Shown: positions 43,375 to 53,477, numbered from the stretch's first letter. The stretch is 64,000 nt of DNA from Flavobacterium ginsenosidimutans (GCF_003254625.1 NZ_QJRJ01000082.1:248001-312000); one strand, 5' to 3'. The notes: generated by a model from the letters alone, not told the origin. Made by a program: numbers and translations.

Positions 43375-43500
43375 TTTGCCACAAAGGCGCTAGGGCGCGA
43401 AGTTTTTTTAATTAAAGTTTTATCGCAACGTTTATAACATATCCTTTTTTAATTCCTTTATTCTTTTAAAAACTTAGCGTCTTAGCGTCTTCGTGGCAAA
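43375..43500. repeat. palindromic repeat of the GCCACAAAG family
   Basis: TTTGCCACAAAGGCGCTAGG at the left and AACTTAGCGTCTTCGTGGCAAA-type sequence at the right form facing arms over 126 bp. Non-coding; lies between convergent genes. Confidence 0.65.
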
Positions 43501-43558
43501 AAATCATAGCAAAAAAACTTAGCGACTCCACGTCTTTACGAGATTCCTTTTCAGTATT

Positions 43559-45970
43559 TTAATCTTTATCTAAAATCCTTTTAAATATTAACTGAAAACT
43601 AACGCCATTTTCATTTTCAATAAATAAATCTCCCTCAAGAGTATTGCTTAAACCGTTGATAAGCGTCATTCCGAATGAATCACTATTTTGCAGTTCTGTG
43701 ATATCCAATATGCCAATTCCGTTATCAGAAATAAGAAGCTTATAGCAGTTTTCTGAAATCTCAGACAGTGATAGATTAATAATGCAGTTTGCGTTATCCT
43801 TAAAAGCGTATTTTATTGAATTGGTAATGACTTCGTTGATAATTAATCCTAATGCAATTGCTTGCGAAATATCTAATTCGATCGGATCAATTTTTACTTC
43901 AAAATGAATGTATTCTGCATTGAAAGACTCTTTTAGATATTCGACCAATTCGTTGCAATATTCAGGCATATCAATCATAGAAACATTGTCTTCACGATAC
44001 AATCTTTGATGGATTAGTGACATCGCATAAATTCTGTTTTGACTGTTTTTTATTGTAGAAATTGCCAAATCATCTTTTAAATAAGAAGACTGAGAGTTCA
44101 GCAGACTAATTACAGTTTGAAGATTGTTTTTTACACGATGATGAATTTCTTTCAAAAGCCATTCTTTTTCTTCAAGCAAACGTTCTAATTTTACATTTTT
44201 GAGCTTGATTTCTTTTTCTTTTAATTCTAGTCGGCTAGTATTGCGCTGTTTAATTTTTGCCCTGTTGTATAATAAAATAATGATTATCAGCAATAAAAAT
44301 AAACTGCTGGTAGAAATTGTGTTTAGAAGTCTGGACGAATGCAGTTCGTTTTTTTGAAGTTTGGTCTGCTGTTTTAAAGATTTTATATTTAATTCTTTGG
44401 CATTAGTCTCAAATTTGAATTTTAAATTTTCATAATCCCGATTCTTACTAATGTTGTTCATCGAATCCTGAATTCGGTTATAGCTTTTCATGTGTTCGAT
44501 CGCAGAAAGATAATTTCCTTTAAGGGAATCAATTTTATATAGGGTAAGTTCTAAAACATGACGGCTAAAACCTTCTGTGTTATGAGGGATAGCAAGAATA
44601 CGATTGGTAATTTCTTCTGCTTTTTGAGGTTTGTTAATTTTGATATAAAACAGCGCCATAATTGAAGAACAAGTCGCGACATCTTTGAGTGTTTCTGCTG
44701 AATTTAATTTTTTAGCATAAAAATCAACTTTTTCATAACAGGCCTCAGCTTCTTTTAGCCTTCCTAATTGGTCATAACAGCAAGCCTTAAGCTGATTTAG
44801 GATCATATTATCCAAATCGTTTTTTGGCGGATATTTTTTGGAAGTATTTTCTAGATATTGTAAAGCTTCGGTATATTTAGAAGCATCCATTAGCGATCGT
44901 AAAGCTCCAAAAAAGCTTTTATACCAAGTTCCCGCATTAAGTTCCCTTTGATTATACTCAATTCCTTTCTGGTAAAATTTAATAGCATCGTCATAATAGC
45001 CTGTGTTGTTATAAACATTACCTAAGCGTATATAAAAGCTATCTGCAAAAGCATAATCTTTTGTTCTTTCCATTGAGCTAACACTTTCCAAGGCATAATA
45101 AAGTGCATCTTTATAATTGTTATGGAATAATTCGATATATGAAATGGCCGTTTCAGTATACTGCGTATATAGAAAACCTATTTTTTTCTGAAGACTAAGA
45201 CTTGTCAGAAGTTCTTCTTTAGCCAATTTCATGTCGCCTGTCCAAAAATGCACAGGAATTATTTTCATATAGGTTTCAATTTCCTTTTCCTTGTTGCCTG
45301 TTTTTTTATAAATAGCCAAAGCTTCGGATAGAATAACCGCTTTTTCCTTATTACTATTTGGCATAAAAGTGCCTCTGTTATCAATGGCTTCGGCTAGTAA
45401 TTTATCGTTTTTTGTTTTTCTCGCCGCATTGACTAATTGCGAAAAAATAGTACTGCTCAATTGCTGTTTGCCTGCTTGATAATAATATTTTGCTAGAAGA
45501 GATTTAGATTGAAATAACCATTTTTGAATTTGGGATTTTTCTGCCAGTTTTTGAGCTTTATTAATATACAAAAGCGCATTTTCCAGATCATTTTTTTTTG
45601 CACCAGCTTTAAAAAGATAAAAACTCCCAATTTGCAATGACAGTTTAATTTGATCGATTGTATTTAGTCTTGGCAATAACAATTCTGCTCCGCGAGCATA
45701 ATTATTGGTAATTAAATTATTTCCCGGAAAGTTTGATCCGTCGTTAAAACCTTCATCGTTGGCAAGTGTGTAAGGTAACTTGTGAGCTTTGCAAGCTAAA
45801 ATCATCGCGCTGTCAATATCTATAGAACCTTGATTAACATTGCGAAGATAAATAGCCACATTATGCAGCATCAATCTATCTTTCTGAAGCTTAAGTTTAT
45901 TGGTTTCATTTTGGCTAAAAGTGGTTGTGGTAAAGAAAATTAGTAAAAGTAAGAAAATTACTTTTTTCAT
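43559..45970 (-). CDS. TPR-containing sensor histidine kinase (HisKA_2 type)
   Basis: 803 aa: signal peptide (KKVIFLLLLIFFTTTTFS), about 500 residues of TPR-like helical repeats, one membrane helix (about 565-585), then a HisKA_2 box LLKEIHHRVKNNLQTVISLLN with the phospho-His and a HATPase domain (EVITNSIKYAFKD, SDNGIGI). The TPR part lies outside the membrane and probably binds a ligand or partner. No response regulator is adjacent. Same design as 57555, with a longer sensor. Confidence 0.93.
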   Translation of the reverse strand: MKKVIFLLLLIFFTTTTFSQNETNKLKLQKDRLMLHNVAIYLRNVNQGSIDIDSAMILACKAHKLPYTLANDEGFNDGSNFPGNNLITNNYARGAELLLPRLNTIDQIKLSLQIGSFYLFKAGAKKNDLENALLYINKAQKLAEKSQIQKWLFQSKSLLAKYYYQAGKQQLSSTIFSQLVNAARKTKNDKLLAEAIDNRGTFMPNSNKEKAVILSEALAIYKKTGNKEKEIETYMKIIPVHFWTGDMKLAKEELLTSLSLQKKIGFLYTQYTETAISYIELFHNNYKDALYYALESVSSMERTKDYAFADSFYIRLGNVYNNTGYYDDAIKFYQKGIEYNQRELNAGTWYKSFFGALRSLMDASKYTEALQYLENTSKKYPPKNDLDNMILNQLKACCYDQLGRLKEAEACYEKVDFYAKKLNSAETLKDVATCSSIMALFYIKINKPQKAEEITNRILAIPHNTEGFSRHVLELTLYKIDSLKGNYLSAIEHMKSYNRIQDSMNNISKNRDYENLKFKFETNAKELNIKSLKQQTKLQKNELHSSRLLNTISTSSLFLLLIIIILLYNRAKIKQRNTSRLELKEKEIKLKNVKLERLLEEKEWLLKEIHHRVKNNLQTVISLLNSQSSYLKDDLAISTIKNSQNRIYAMSLIHQRLYREDNVSMIDMPEYCNELVEYLKESFNAEYIHFEVKIDPIELDISQAIALGLIINEVITNSIKYAFKDNANCIINLSLSEISENCYKLLISDNGIGILDITELQNSDSFGMTLINGLSNTLEGDLFIENENGVSFQLIFKRILDKD

Positions 45971-46078
45971 GTTTAGGAATGTTTGGAGGAGTAAAACTAA
46001 GGGATTTAAAAGTGTTTAGAAAACATTTTTAAAGATAATTTATTGCTCCCAAAAAGAATTATCTGATGAAACGATTAT

Positions 46079-46111
46079 AAAAAAAGCTGTCTAAATTCTA
46101 GACAGCTTTTT
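46079..46111. terminator. intrinsic terminator
   Basis: GCTGTCTA pairs with TAGACAGC (8 bp, 5-nt loop), with A-run and T-run on the two sides; it ends the 168-aa gene on the minus strand. Confidence 0.85.
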
Positions 46112-46150
46112 CAAAACTATATTTCGGTCTTGTTAACGTCTCACCAAATT

Positions 46151-46657
46151 TTAAATGATTTCCTTTTTTAGAAAAATCTGTTTTTCAGGAAGATTTTCTG
46201 TTGCGTTTTCTTCAAAATCAAAAAATGAATAATTCATAGAAAGTAAAGTCTCTTTCAAAATAGCATCAGATTCAAAGAGTTTTACCCAAACCAAATCGTG
46301 TTTTCTTTGTTTGGCAATTACTTCCGTACGATTAAAAAGTACTTGAATTTCTTCAGTATTAAAATAAACGATGTGGTTAATGCAAATTGGTTTTGAAGCT
46401 TCAATCTTTTCATTAAAAATTCGAGAAGAATTTAATTGGAGAAAAGAAGATGGAATTTCATTTTCATGAACCATTAAAACTTCAATATTAAAATCATTTT
46501 GCACTTTAAAAAGTTCTGAAATAGAAAGTGTTTCAGAAACATATTTTTCTCCAATTGCTTCGGATGAAAATAAATTGGAATAGAATTTTTTCGCCTGATT
46601 TTCCATCCAAGTTGCGGTATCCATTATAATGACGACAAATTGTGCTGCTTTTGACAT
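46151..46657 (-). CDS. protein of unknown function, downstream of an AraC regulator
   Basis: 168 aa, no signal peptide. Starts MSKAAQFVVIIMDTATWMENQAKKFYSNLF; the middle (IEVLMVHENEIPSSFLQLNSSR) and the C-terminal EENATENLPEKQIFLKK are not recognised. It lies 97 bp after the AraC gene in the same direction and is closed by a terminator, so it could be a two-gene unit with that regulator. Confidence 0.65.
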   Translation of the reverse strand: MSKAAQFVVIIMDTATWMENQAKKFYSNLFSSEAIGEKYVSETLSISELFKVQNDFNIEVLMVHENEIPSSFLQLNSSRIFNEKIEASKPICINHIVYFNTEEIQVLFNRTEVIAKQRKHDLVWVKLFESDAILKETLLSMNYSFFDFEENATENLPEKQIFLKKEII

Positions 46658-46754
46658 GTTTTTAGATTTGAATTATCAAAAGCAAAACTCTATTTATTTG
46701 TTTAAAGAATAAAGGGACAGAAGTCTGAAATGTTGGTCAGAAAGGCGGTTTTAT

Positions 46755-47612
46755 TTATGGATGATTTCTAAAATCTAACGGAGAAAATCCAGTGTAGTTT
46801 TTAAAGAATTTTCCAAAAACAGATTGGTTCGAAAAGTGTAAAGTATCGCTAATCTGACTAATAGTTAAAGATTTATTTTGAAGTAAAACTTTGGCTTCCA
46901 AAATTACCATTTCATCAATCCATTCGCGGGTTGTTTTGCCGCTGTTGTTTTTTATTACTTCCGAAAGATATTTTCTGGTAACATTCAAATTATCTGCATA
47001 ATAAGATGGCGAGCGATGTTTTATAAAATCTTTTACCAAAAGTTCTTTAAATTTTTCAAACAAAGGATTTTGAATTTCTTTATTCGGAAGATTTTGTTTG
47101 ATTGAATCCAATTCGAATATCAAAATGTACAAATAACTTCTCAGAATGGAAGCTTGATGAAAATGATCTGCACTTAACGTTTCCTGAATTAAAGAAAAAA
47201 GCTGTTCAAATTTTGGCTTTGTATTTTTCTCTAAAGAAAATACATGTAAATCACTGTTTTCGAAAAAATCATATTGCGAAAGAAAGAAGATATTGGCTTG
47301 ATTTTCCAGAAAAAAATCAGGTTTGAAAAAGATAATATCCATTAAAATCTCTTCACTGTTTTTCGTAAAACTTCTAATTACATTTGGACCAAGCGCTAGA
47401 ATTGCAGGTGCTTCAATAACAATTTTATCCAGTCGCGTCTGCATTACAATGCTTCCCTTTTTGAGAAATTCTATCGCATAACTTTCAGCACGATACGGAA
47501 TATCAATATACGGATGATCCTCAATCTGGACATAGAAATAATCTTTTTGGTCGTTTATATTGGTAAACAGACTTTTATGATGTTCGAGTGAGTAAGTGCT
47601 GATTTTGCTCAT
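46755..47612 (-). CDS. AraC-family transcriptional regulator
   Basis: 285 aa with a cupin-like ligand domain (1-160) and a C-terminal HTH_18: YYADNLNVTRKYLSEVIKNNSGKT and LTISQISDTLHFSNQSVFGKFFKNYTGFSPLDFRN. Family length and arrangement are normal. Ligand unknown. The deacetylase gene 104 bp away runs in the same direction upstream. Confidence 0.92.
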   Translation of the reverse strand: MSKISTYSLEHHKSLFTNINDQKDYFYVQIEDHPYIDIPYRAESYAIEFLKKGSIVMQTRLDKIVIEAPAILALGPNVIRSFTKNSEEILMDIIFFKPDFFLENQANIFFLSQYDFFENSDLHVFSLEKNTKPKFEQLFSLIQETLSADHFHQASILRSYLYILIFELDSIKQNLPNKEIQNPLFEKFKELLVKDFIKHRSPSYYADNLNVTRKYLSEVIKNNSGKTTREWIDEMVILEAKVLLQNKSLTISQISDTLHFSNQSVFGKFFKNYTGFSPLDFRNHP

Positions 47613-47670
47613 TTCTGAGAAACTTTAGGAGATTTAGTTTATCCAAATATAAGGAAAGACTAAACATTAT

Positions 47671-47708
47671 TAATTAAGCTTTAAAAATATAGACTTTTAA
47701 AGCTTAAT
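47671..47708. terminator. bidirectional terminator
   Basis: AATTAAGCTTTAAAA pairs perfectly with TTTTAAAGCTTAATT across 8 nt. It ends the deacetylase gene. Confidence 0.75.
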
Positions 47709-47715
47709 TAAAATT

Positions 47716-48669
47716 TTAAAACTCACGAATTGACGTTTTATCTTCAAGAGTCATTTTTGCAATTTCATCTTTTCTTTTAAAAGTTACGCCATTGTGTTTT
47801 TTCATATAATTGATTAATTCTGAAACAGTTTTAACCATTTGCGGAGTTCCCCCAATTCTGTCATGAAAGCTAATAGACATTTGTCGGCGTTTAAATTCGC
47901 TTTCCGCATAAAGCTGGTCAAATTCGGCTTTTACTTGATTGAAGAATTGGTCAGATGAAAAGTTTTTTCCTTCAATTAAAACAATATCATTACATCGAAT
48001 GGTGTATGGAACAACCACAAAATCCTTTTTATTCGCTTGAATTATAAAAGGTTCATCTCGGCTTAAATCATCTATATGATAGATAAAACCTAGTTCTTGC
48101 AGAATTTTGATTGTGTTTTCACCACGTCTGAGCCAATTAGCGTTATATCCAACAGCGGTAAAACCAGTTACATTTTTTATGGCATCAACGCCGTCTTTTA
48201 TAAACTTTTTTTCTTCGTCGTAAGACATCGCATATTCTGAACTCCAGTTCATGCCATGCGCAGCAGCTTCATGTCCGCGCTGTACAATTTCTTTAGCAAG
48301 CGCAGGATTTTTTAAAACTGCAGAACCAACCATGTGCGAAGTAACTTTTATTCCATGTTTGTCCCAATTGTCCAGCATTCTCGGAATTCCCTCTTTATAA
48401 CCATATTGATACCAAGTTTCAGCAGGGAAATCACGATAACCTTTCTGCATGTTTTGAGGAAATGGACTTTCTGCATTTTCAGGCTGTCCGCCAGCTTCAA
48501 ATTGCATAGAAACCGAAACCACCAATCTTGATCCGTCTAACCATTTATTTTGTGTCTCAGCATCCATTTTTTCTTGTTTTATAGAGTTTGAAAATGTATC
48601 AACAGGATTTGTAATTACTGCAGCGCCTGTTAAACCCGCCATTTTTATAAAATTTCTTCTTGTTGTCAT
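47716..48669 (-). CDS. Tat-exported polysaccharide deacetylase family protein
   Basis: 317 aa from the ATG at 48669, which gives a clean twin-arginine signal (MTTRRNFIKMAGLTGAAVIT); the longer frame from 48759 would hide it. NodB-like fold: VVSVSMQFEAGGQPE, TSHMVGSAVLK, GHEAAAHGMNW and SFHDRIGGTP. The usual first Asp-Asp pair is absent (MQFEAGG), as in the PuuE/allantoinase-like branch, so it may be an amidase and not a sugar deacetylase. Confidence 0.88.
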   Translation of the reverse strand: MTTRRNFIKMAGLTGAAVITNPVDTFSNSIKQEKMDAETQNKWLDGSRLVVSVSMQFEAGGQPENAESPFPQNMQKGYRDFPAETWYQYGYKEGIPRMLDNWDKHGIKVTSHMVGSAVLKNPALAKEIVQRGHEAAAHGMNWSSEYAMSYDEEKKFIKDGVDAIKNVTGFTAVGYNANWLRRGENTIKILQELGFIYHIDDLSRDEPFIIQANKKDFVVVPYTIRCNDIVLIEGKNFSSDQFFNQVKAEFDQLYAESEFKRRQMSISFHDRIGGTPQMVKTVSELINYMKKHNGVTFKRKDEIAKMTLEDKTSIREF

Positions 48670-48715
48670 TTTTTGATATTTAGAAATTATCATTTTCTTT
48701 AGCTGTAAGTTTTTT

Positions 48716-48845
48716 ACACATAGAAACATAGTTATGCTTTTTCGAAAAAGGCGTTTCACTTAGTTTCTAACACATAGCTATGTGTTAGAAACTAGTTTCT
48801 TTCAATATTCTTTACTAAAATGCAAAAGTCTATGTTTCTATGTGT
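48716..48845. repeat. 130-bp MITE-like element with ACACATAG ends, copy 1
   Basis: ACACATAGAAACATAG (48716-48731) and CTATGTTTCTATGTGT (48830-48845) are perfect inverted ends; the centre has AACACATAGCTATGTGTT and ACTAGTTTCTTT. Copy 2 is at 53310-53442. Confidence 0.85.
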
Positions 48846-48869
48846 TAAGAAATCCGCCAATAAAACAAC

Positions 48870-50237
48870 TTAAAATTTAAGCTGCATCGTAACGCCTGTA
48901 AAAAACATATTTTTTCCAGTTCCAGCAGCTTTTAAAAAATCCCCAGCTTTAAACCAAGTTGCCTCAACACGGAAATATAAATATTGATTAGGAGTGTATA
49001 TAATTTCACTTTCTAACTGCTTTCCAATTTCTTTAGCATCGGTTGCATTTCCTGGATAAATCATAATCGTATTCGGACCATAAATTCCGTCTTCGCTGCT
49101 ATATCTCCAAAACATATCATAATCAATAACCCAATCGATATTTTTTGCCAATTCTAAGCTTAAAGATGGATGAAAATCAACAAGATTTGATGGGCCAATA
49201 ACAGAAGCCAGTCCAAAGTAAGCGCCTCTTGGAAACAACGGATTAAAAGTATTTAAGGCATTATCACCATTGGTTTTATCTCCGCTGATTAACTCCACTT
49301 TAAATCCAAATTCAGGTTTTAAAACAACTGATGTAAATTGATATCCAGTATTCAAAGAAACCGTCCAAGCTTTTATGTCTTTAGAATCAATATCTCCAAA
49401 CTGATAAACAGCTTCGGCATCGTAGCGCCATTCGTCATATTTTCCCCAAATGCGTGTTCCAACAGAATGACGTAATTCTTTTCCGCTAGCATCATCAAAA
49501 TTGGCATTTGCTCTTTCATAACCTAAATAATAAAGATCAATATTCTTGATTGCCGGAATTTTATTGAGTACAAAATAACTTCCCCAGAATTGTCTTTTTT
49601 TATTCGAATAATCATCAAAAATGCCATCTTGAGCCACTACATAATGGCTGTAGAATAAATCAGAACGAAAATTATGGTAACCAAAAATTGCTTTTGCTGC
49701 GTCAAATGACTGGCGATTATTTGGTCCGTCCCGAACGGCAACCAAACGCTGTGATCCATAACTTAATTCCTGCCTTCCAGCTCGAAAAATCAACTGTTTA
49801 TTTTTTTCTGAAATCACATTAATATCAACAAATCCCTGATGTACTTCAAGCGGATTGCTATCAACTGGACTCGGATCGATTCTTCCATTTGCATTACTGC
49901 TTTGAAGCTGAATAAAAGCTCGGAAATATTTACTCGAATGAAAATCGGCGTGAAGCAAAAATCGGTTTAAAATGTAGCCATCAGGATCTTGAGGATCATC
50001 TCCCCATTTTTCATTTTTGGCATAGAAATATTGATACCTGACTTCTCCTCCAAAACTCAGATAAGTTTCCCCCGAAGAGGAGAGAGGCAGATATTTCATG
50101 GTTTTGTACCAGTTTTTTTTAACGGTATCTTTTTGTAAAACCTCATAATTTTCGTCAAATCGCAACGGTTTAAAATCTGGATAAGACTGTGAATGAAGTT
50201 GTATACAAATAAGAAATAATAGAATGATTTTTTTCAT
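48870..50237 (-). CDS. alginate-export-family outer-membrane porin
   Basis: 455 aa with signal peptide (MKKIILLFLICIQLHSQ) and an AlgE-like beta barrel: GGEVRYQYFYAKNEKWGDDP, FLLHADFHSSKYFRAFIQLQSS, FRAGRQELSYGSQRLVAVRDGPNNRQSFD-type motif and a C-terminal aromatic strand (FFTGVTMQLKF). Likely passes small organic molecules. It starts 3 bp after the MBL-fold gene ends, so they share an operon. Confidence 0.9.
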   Translation of the reverse strand: MKKIILLFLICIQLHSQSYPDFKPLRFDENYEVLQKDTVKKNWYKTMKYLPLSSSGETYLSFGGEVRYQYFYAKNEKWGDDPQDPDGYILNRFLLHADFHSSKYFRAFIQLQSSNANGRIDPSPVDSNPLEVHQGFVDINVISEKNKQLIFRAGRQELSYGSQRLVAVRDGPNNRQSFDAAKAIFGYHNFRSDLFYSHYVVAQDGIFDDYSNKKRQFWGSYFVLNKIPAIKNIDLYYLGYERANANFDDASGKELRHSVGTRIWGKYDEWRYDAEAVYQFGDIDSKDIKAWTVSLNTGYQFTSVVLKPEFGFKVELISGDKTNGDNALNTFNPLFPRGAYFGLASVIGPSNLVDFHPSLSLELAKNIDWVIDYDMFWRYSSEDGIYGPNTIMIYPGNATDAKEIGKQLESEIIYTPNQYLYFRVEATWFKAGDFLKAAGTGKNMFFTGVTMQLKF

Positions 50238-50240
50238 GGC

Positions 50241-51263
50241 TTATTTGCCTAAACTGTTTTTCTTAATATCGTTATAAGCGTTTGGAATATTGAAATTGTA
50301 ATGCAGCCAGTTAAAAAGTACATATCCCTTATCAAATTCCTTCATCGTTACAGATGCTTTTACCTGTTCTAAAGTTTCGCCTTTTTTCACCGCATCTTCA
50401 ACATTCTTCTTCAAAGCATTTACATAATCAATAGTGTATTTGATTCCATTTTTATTGGTAATTCGGCCGTGACCAGGAACAACAACATCATTATCTCCAA
50501 TCATGTCATAGATTTTTTGAAGATTGCGAACAGGCTCCAGAAAATAACCATCAAATAACCAAGGAATCGTCGGACTTTCAGCAATAAACGGATTTCCTGC
50601 CCACAAAACATTTTTGTCCGAATCTTTCAAAAAAACAAACAAATCGGCTGGAGATTGAGCTGTTCCGACATTAATGATTTCTACAATTTTATTTCCTCCC
50701 AAATCCAATTTTATGCTTTGATTTACTGCAATTGTAAGATCTGCGGGACGATATACACTTTGTTCGATCCCGCGATCTTTTCCAAAAAGCATGATCATAA
50801 AACTTTTGATTCCTTCGTAATTCTTAGAAAGGTTTTCTTTGCAAAATTCATTTTGTATCAAAATAGTTTCCTTAGGAAGCAAATAATTCCCAAAACAATG
50901 ATCGCCGTGATCACTTGTGTTTACGGCATAAATAATTGGTTTTGGCGTAACAGAACGAATCAATTTATATAATTGATCGTATAATCTTTTGCTCAACATG
51001 GTTTCGATTAATAAAACGCCTTTTTCGCCCACAATAAATCCCGCAGAAGTGGCTTGCGGAATCCCTTTTGTAGTTTCTGTTTCTGTTGTTGATGGCGAAA
51101 CGGCATAAACATTATCCGAGATTTTATGCAATTGCAATGTCACTTTATTCGCATCCCAAATTGGAACTTCGGGTGGCAATGGAAATTGTGCATACGTATT
51201 TTGCGCCGAAAAAAATGCGACCACAAAAAGTACTGTAATCAATATAGATTTATAATTTTTCAT
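50241..51263 (-). CDS. exported MBL-fold metallo-hydrolase
   Basis: 340 aa with signal peptide (cleavage after TYAQ). Metallo-beta-lactamase motif NTSDHGDHCFGNYLL carries the HxHxDH-type residues in altered form (DHGDH), and PGHGRITN and a Gln/Ala-rich insertion complete the fold. Substrate unknown. Paired with the porin gene. Confidence 0.88.
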   Translation of the reverse strand: MKNYKSILITVLFVVAFFSAQNTYAQFPLPPEVPIWDANKVTLQLHKISDNVYAVSPSTTETETTKGIPQATSAGFIVGEKGVLLIETMLSKRLYDQLYKLIRSVTPKPIIYAVNTSDHGDHCFGNYLLPKETILIQNEFCKENLSKNYEGIKSFMIMLFGKDRGIEQSVYRPADLTIAVNQSIKLDLGGNKIVEIINVGTAQSPADLFVFLKDSDKNVLWAGNPFIAESPTIPWLFDGYFLEPVRNLQKIYDMIGDNDVVVPGHGRITNKNGIKYTIDYVNALKKNVEDAVKKGETLEQVKASVTMKEFDKGYVLFNWLHYNFNIPNAYNDIKKNSLGK

Positions 51264-51334
51264 TTTTGAATATTTTTGTCAATGTTTAATTTTTATTAGA
51301 AGCCAAAACATTTGGCATTTTTGGATTCATGGTT

Positions 51335-51407
51335 CCTGCTCTCCGCTATATCTTTGCTTTTTTAAAGAAAAAAAGCAAAGGATGCCGCTTCGATCAGGGC
51401 TAAAGGG
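51335..51407. repeat. dispersed structured element (AGCGGCATCC family), copy 2
   Basis: Reverse complement carries AGCCCTGATCGAAGCGGCAT, a hairpin and AAAGATATAGCGGAGAGCAG, matching the block order at 25311-25388. Confidence 0.65.
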
Positions 51408-51506
51408 AGAGAAATCGCTTTTTTGGAATCATCTCATAAAATAAAATCCTTTTTAAATCTGCTCAAATCTGCATTATCTGCGTGAAATTCTCATTTCGTT
51501 ACGTTT

Positions 51507-53270
51507 TTATTTTTGGTAACCTCCAAAATATTTCACAGGCGACCAATCTGGAATTACTGCAGGAATTTCAGGATTCAACGCTTTATATTCCGCGGAAGCG
51601 TAAACAATTTTACCATTTACAATCGTCAAAACCGATTCTATTTTTCGAACATCATCCGTTTTGGCAGTAAAATAATCATCTGATAAAATCGCCATATCGG
51701 CATACATTCCTTTAATAAGTTTTCCTTTGTCTTTTTCTTCGCCAGAAAACCAAGCGCTTCCAGAAGTGTACAATTGCAAAGCGATGAATTTATCCAAGAC
51801 CTGATCTTTAGGCCAGAACTGCATTCCTCCAATTGTTTTTCCTGTCAAAAGCCAATGCAATGACATCCAAGGATTGTATGTTGAAATTCTTGTTGCATCT
51901 GTTCCCATTCCAACAGGAATACCCAATTCAAGCATTTTTTTAATTGGAGGCAGTTGTGTTTTTGGAGCGCCATACAATTTGTTATACAATTCGCCTTGAT
52001 AATACATTCTAAATTGCACCGCGATACCACCGCCTAATTTTTTAACACGGTCTAATTCAGAAGGCGTAATAGTTTCAGCATGATCAAAAAACCAACGCAA
52101 GCCGTTAAAGGGAATTTCTTTGTTTACTTTTTCGAAAACATTCAGCATTCTGTCAATAGATTCGCCATAAGTGGCATGAAGTCTAAAAGGCCATCTGTTT
52201 TTTGCCAAAAGCCTTATAATTGGCTCTAGGTCAGTTTCCATTTCGTCAGATAAAACAATTCTTGGTTCTAAGAAATTCTCAAAATCAGCAGCCGAAGCCA
52301 CAATATTTTCTCCAGCGCCTTCTTCAACATAACCATTTGCCACAATCAAATTATCATTTTTATTGATTTGCGTTTCTGCAACCCATTTTTCATAATCTTG
52401 CAATTCTTTGCCTTTTTGCTGTGCAAACAAATAATAAGAAATGCGAAGACTCAACTTGTTTTGTTTGGCTAAATCCAAAGAAGTGACATAATCAGCAGGA
52501 AAGTTTTGACTTCCTCCAGCAGCGTCAATTACACTTGTTAATCCAAAACGATTCAATTCATGATTAAACTGAATGGAACTATTAATTCGTTCTTCAGGAT
52601 TTAATTTTGTAGTCAATCCCATCGTAATGTAAATCGCTTTTGGAGTTTCTTTAGCATACATTAAACCAGTTAAATTTCCGTTAGCGTCTTGTTCCAAAAG
52701 GCTTCCTTCGTATTTAGTGTTTTTGTTATAACCCAAAACTTCAATTCCTTTTTTGTTTAGAAAAGCCTTTCCATACAAATAAGTGATAAATACAGGTTTA
52801 TCAGGAACGGCAGCATTGATTTCTTCAATTGTGGGCTGTCTTTTTTCTTCAAATTGAAATTCGTTCCAGCCACCAATAACTTTAATCCAAACGCCGTCTG
52901 GAGTTCTTGCAGCTTGTTCTTTCAGCATTTCCATAGCGCGTTTTAAGGTTTTTACACCGTCCCAACGCAATTCTGAATTATAATTCAAACCTTCACGAAT
53001 GACGTGCATGTGGCTGTCATTCAGTCCAGGAATTACCGTTTTTCCTTTGGCATCAATTAATTTTGTTGTTGAAGATTTATAAGAAGAAAGAATGTTTTTC
53101 TCAGTTCCTACGTCTAAAATGATTCCGTCTTTCATTGCAATTGCTTGAACAAATTCGTTTTGTTTCTGCATCGTTGCAATTTTTCCGTTGTAAATAATTA
53201 GATCAGCTTTTTGCTGGGCTTGAGTTAACAAGCCCGCAGAAAGCAATAGAATTAATAATAATTTTTTCAT
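51507..53270 (-). CDS. exported amidohydrolase (YtcJ-like)
   Basis: 587 aa with signal peptide (MKKLLLILLLSAGLLTQAQ), a beta-sandwich start (LIIYNGKIATMQ), metal motif PGLNDSHMHV, and the long insertion characteristic of YtcJ-type amidohydrolases (WVKVIGGWNEFQF). The C-terminal IVNGKIVYAS closes the sandwich domain. It lacks a clear role; substrate probably an amide or cyclic compound reaching the periplasm. Confidence 0.92.
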   Translation of the reverse strand: MKKLLLILLLSAGLLTQAQQKADLIIYNGKIATMQKQNEFVQAIAMKDGIILDVGTEKNILSSYKSSTTKLIDAKGKTVIPGLNDSHMHVIREGLNYNSELRWDGVKTLKRAMEMLKEQAARTPDGVWIKVIGGWNEFQFEEKRQPTIEEINAAVPDKPVFITYLYGKAFLNKKGIEVLGYNKNTKYEGSLLEQDANGNLTGLMYAKETPKAIYITMGLTTKLNPEERINSSIQFNHELNRFGLTSVIDAAGGSQNFPADYVTSLDLAKQNKLSLRISYYLFAQQKGKELQDYEKWVAETQINKNDNLIVANGYVEEGAGENIVASAADFENFLEPRIVLSDEMETDLEPIIRLLAKNRWPFRLHATYGESIDRMLNVFEKVNKEIPFNGLRWFFDHAETITPSELDRVKKLGGGIAVQFRMYYQGELYNKLYGAPKTQLPPIKKMLELGIPVGMGTDATRISTYNPWMSLHWLLTGKTIGGMQFWPKDQVLDKFIALQLYTSGSAWFSGEEKDKGKLIKGMYADMAILSDDYFTAKTDDVRKIESVLTIVNGKIVYASAEYKALNPEIPAVIPDWSPVKYFGGYQK

Positions 53271-53309
53271 GATTTTTGTTATTTAATTCGTTCGGGGTAA
53301 TTATTTTCA

Positions 53310-53442
53310 ACACATAGAGACATAGTTTTTGAAAGTTAAAAAAGACGTTTCACTTGTTTAAAATAAACATAGTTGGCTATGTGTTAGAAACTAGTTTCTT
53401 TTTAAGAACTTTTTTATAAATAAAAGCTATGTTTCTATGTGT
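53310..53442. repeat. 130-bp-class MITE-like element, copy 2
   Basis: ACACATAGAGACATAG (53310-53325) and CTATGTTTCTATGTGT (53427-53442); the centre shares GGCTATGTGTTAGAAACTAG with copy 1. Confidence 0.85.
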
Positions 53443-53477
53443 TGAATAAAAAGCATGAATTACACCCAAAGGGCTAT

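Noticed and set aside
48716..48845. Considered as CRISPR or tandem repeat
   Set aside because: Only two copies, far apart, with inverted ends; fits a MITE-like element.
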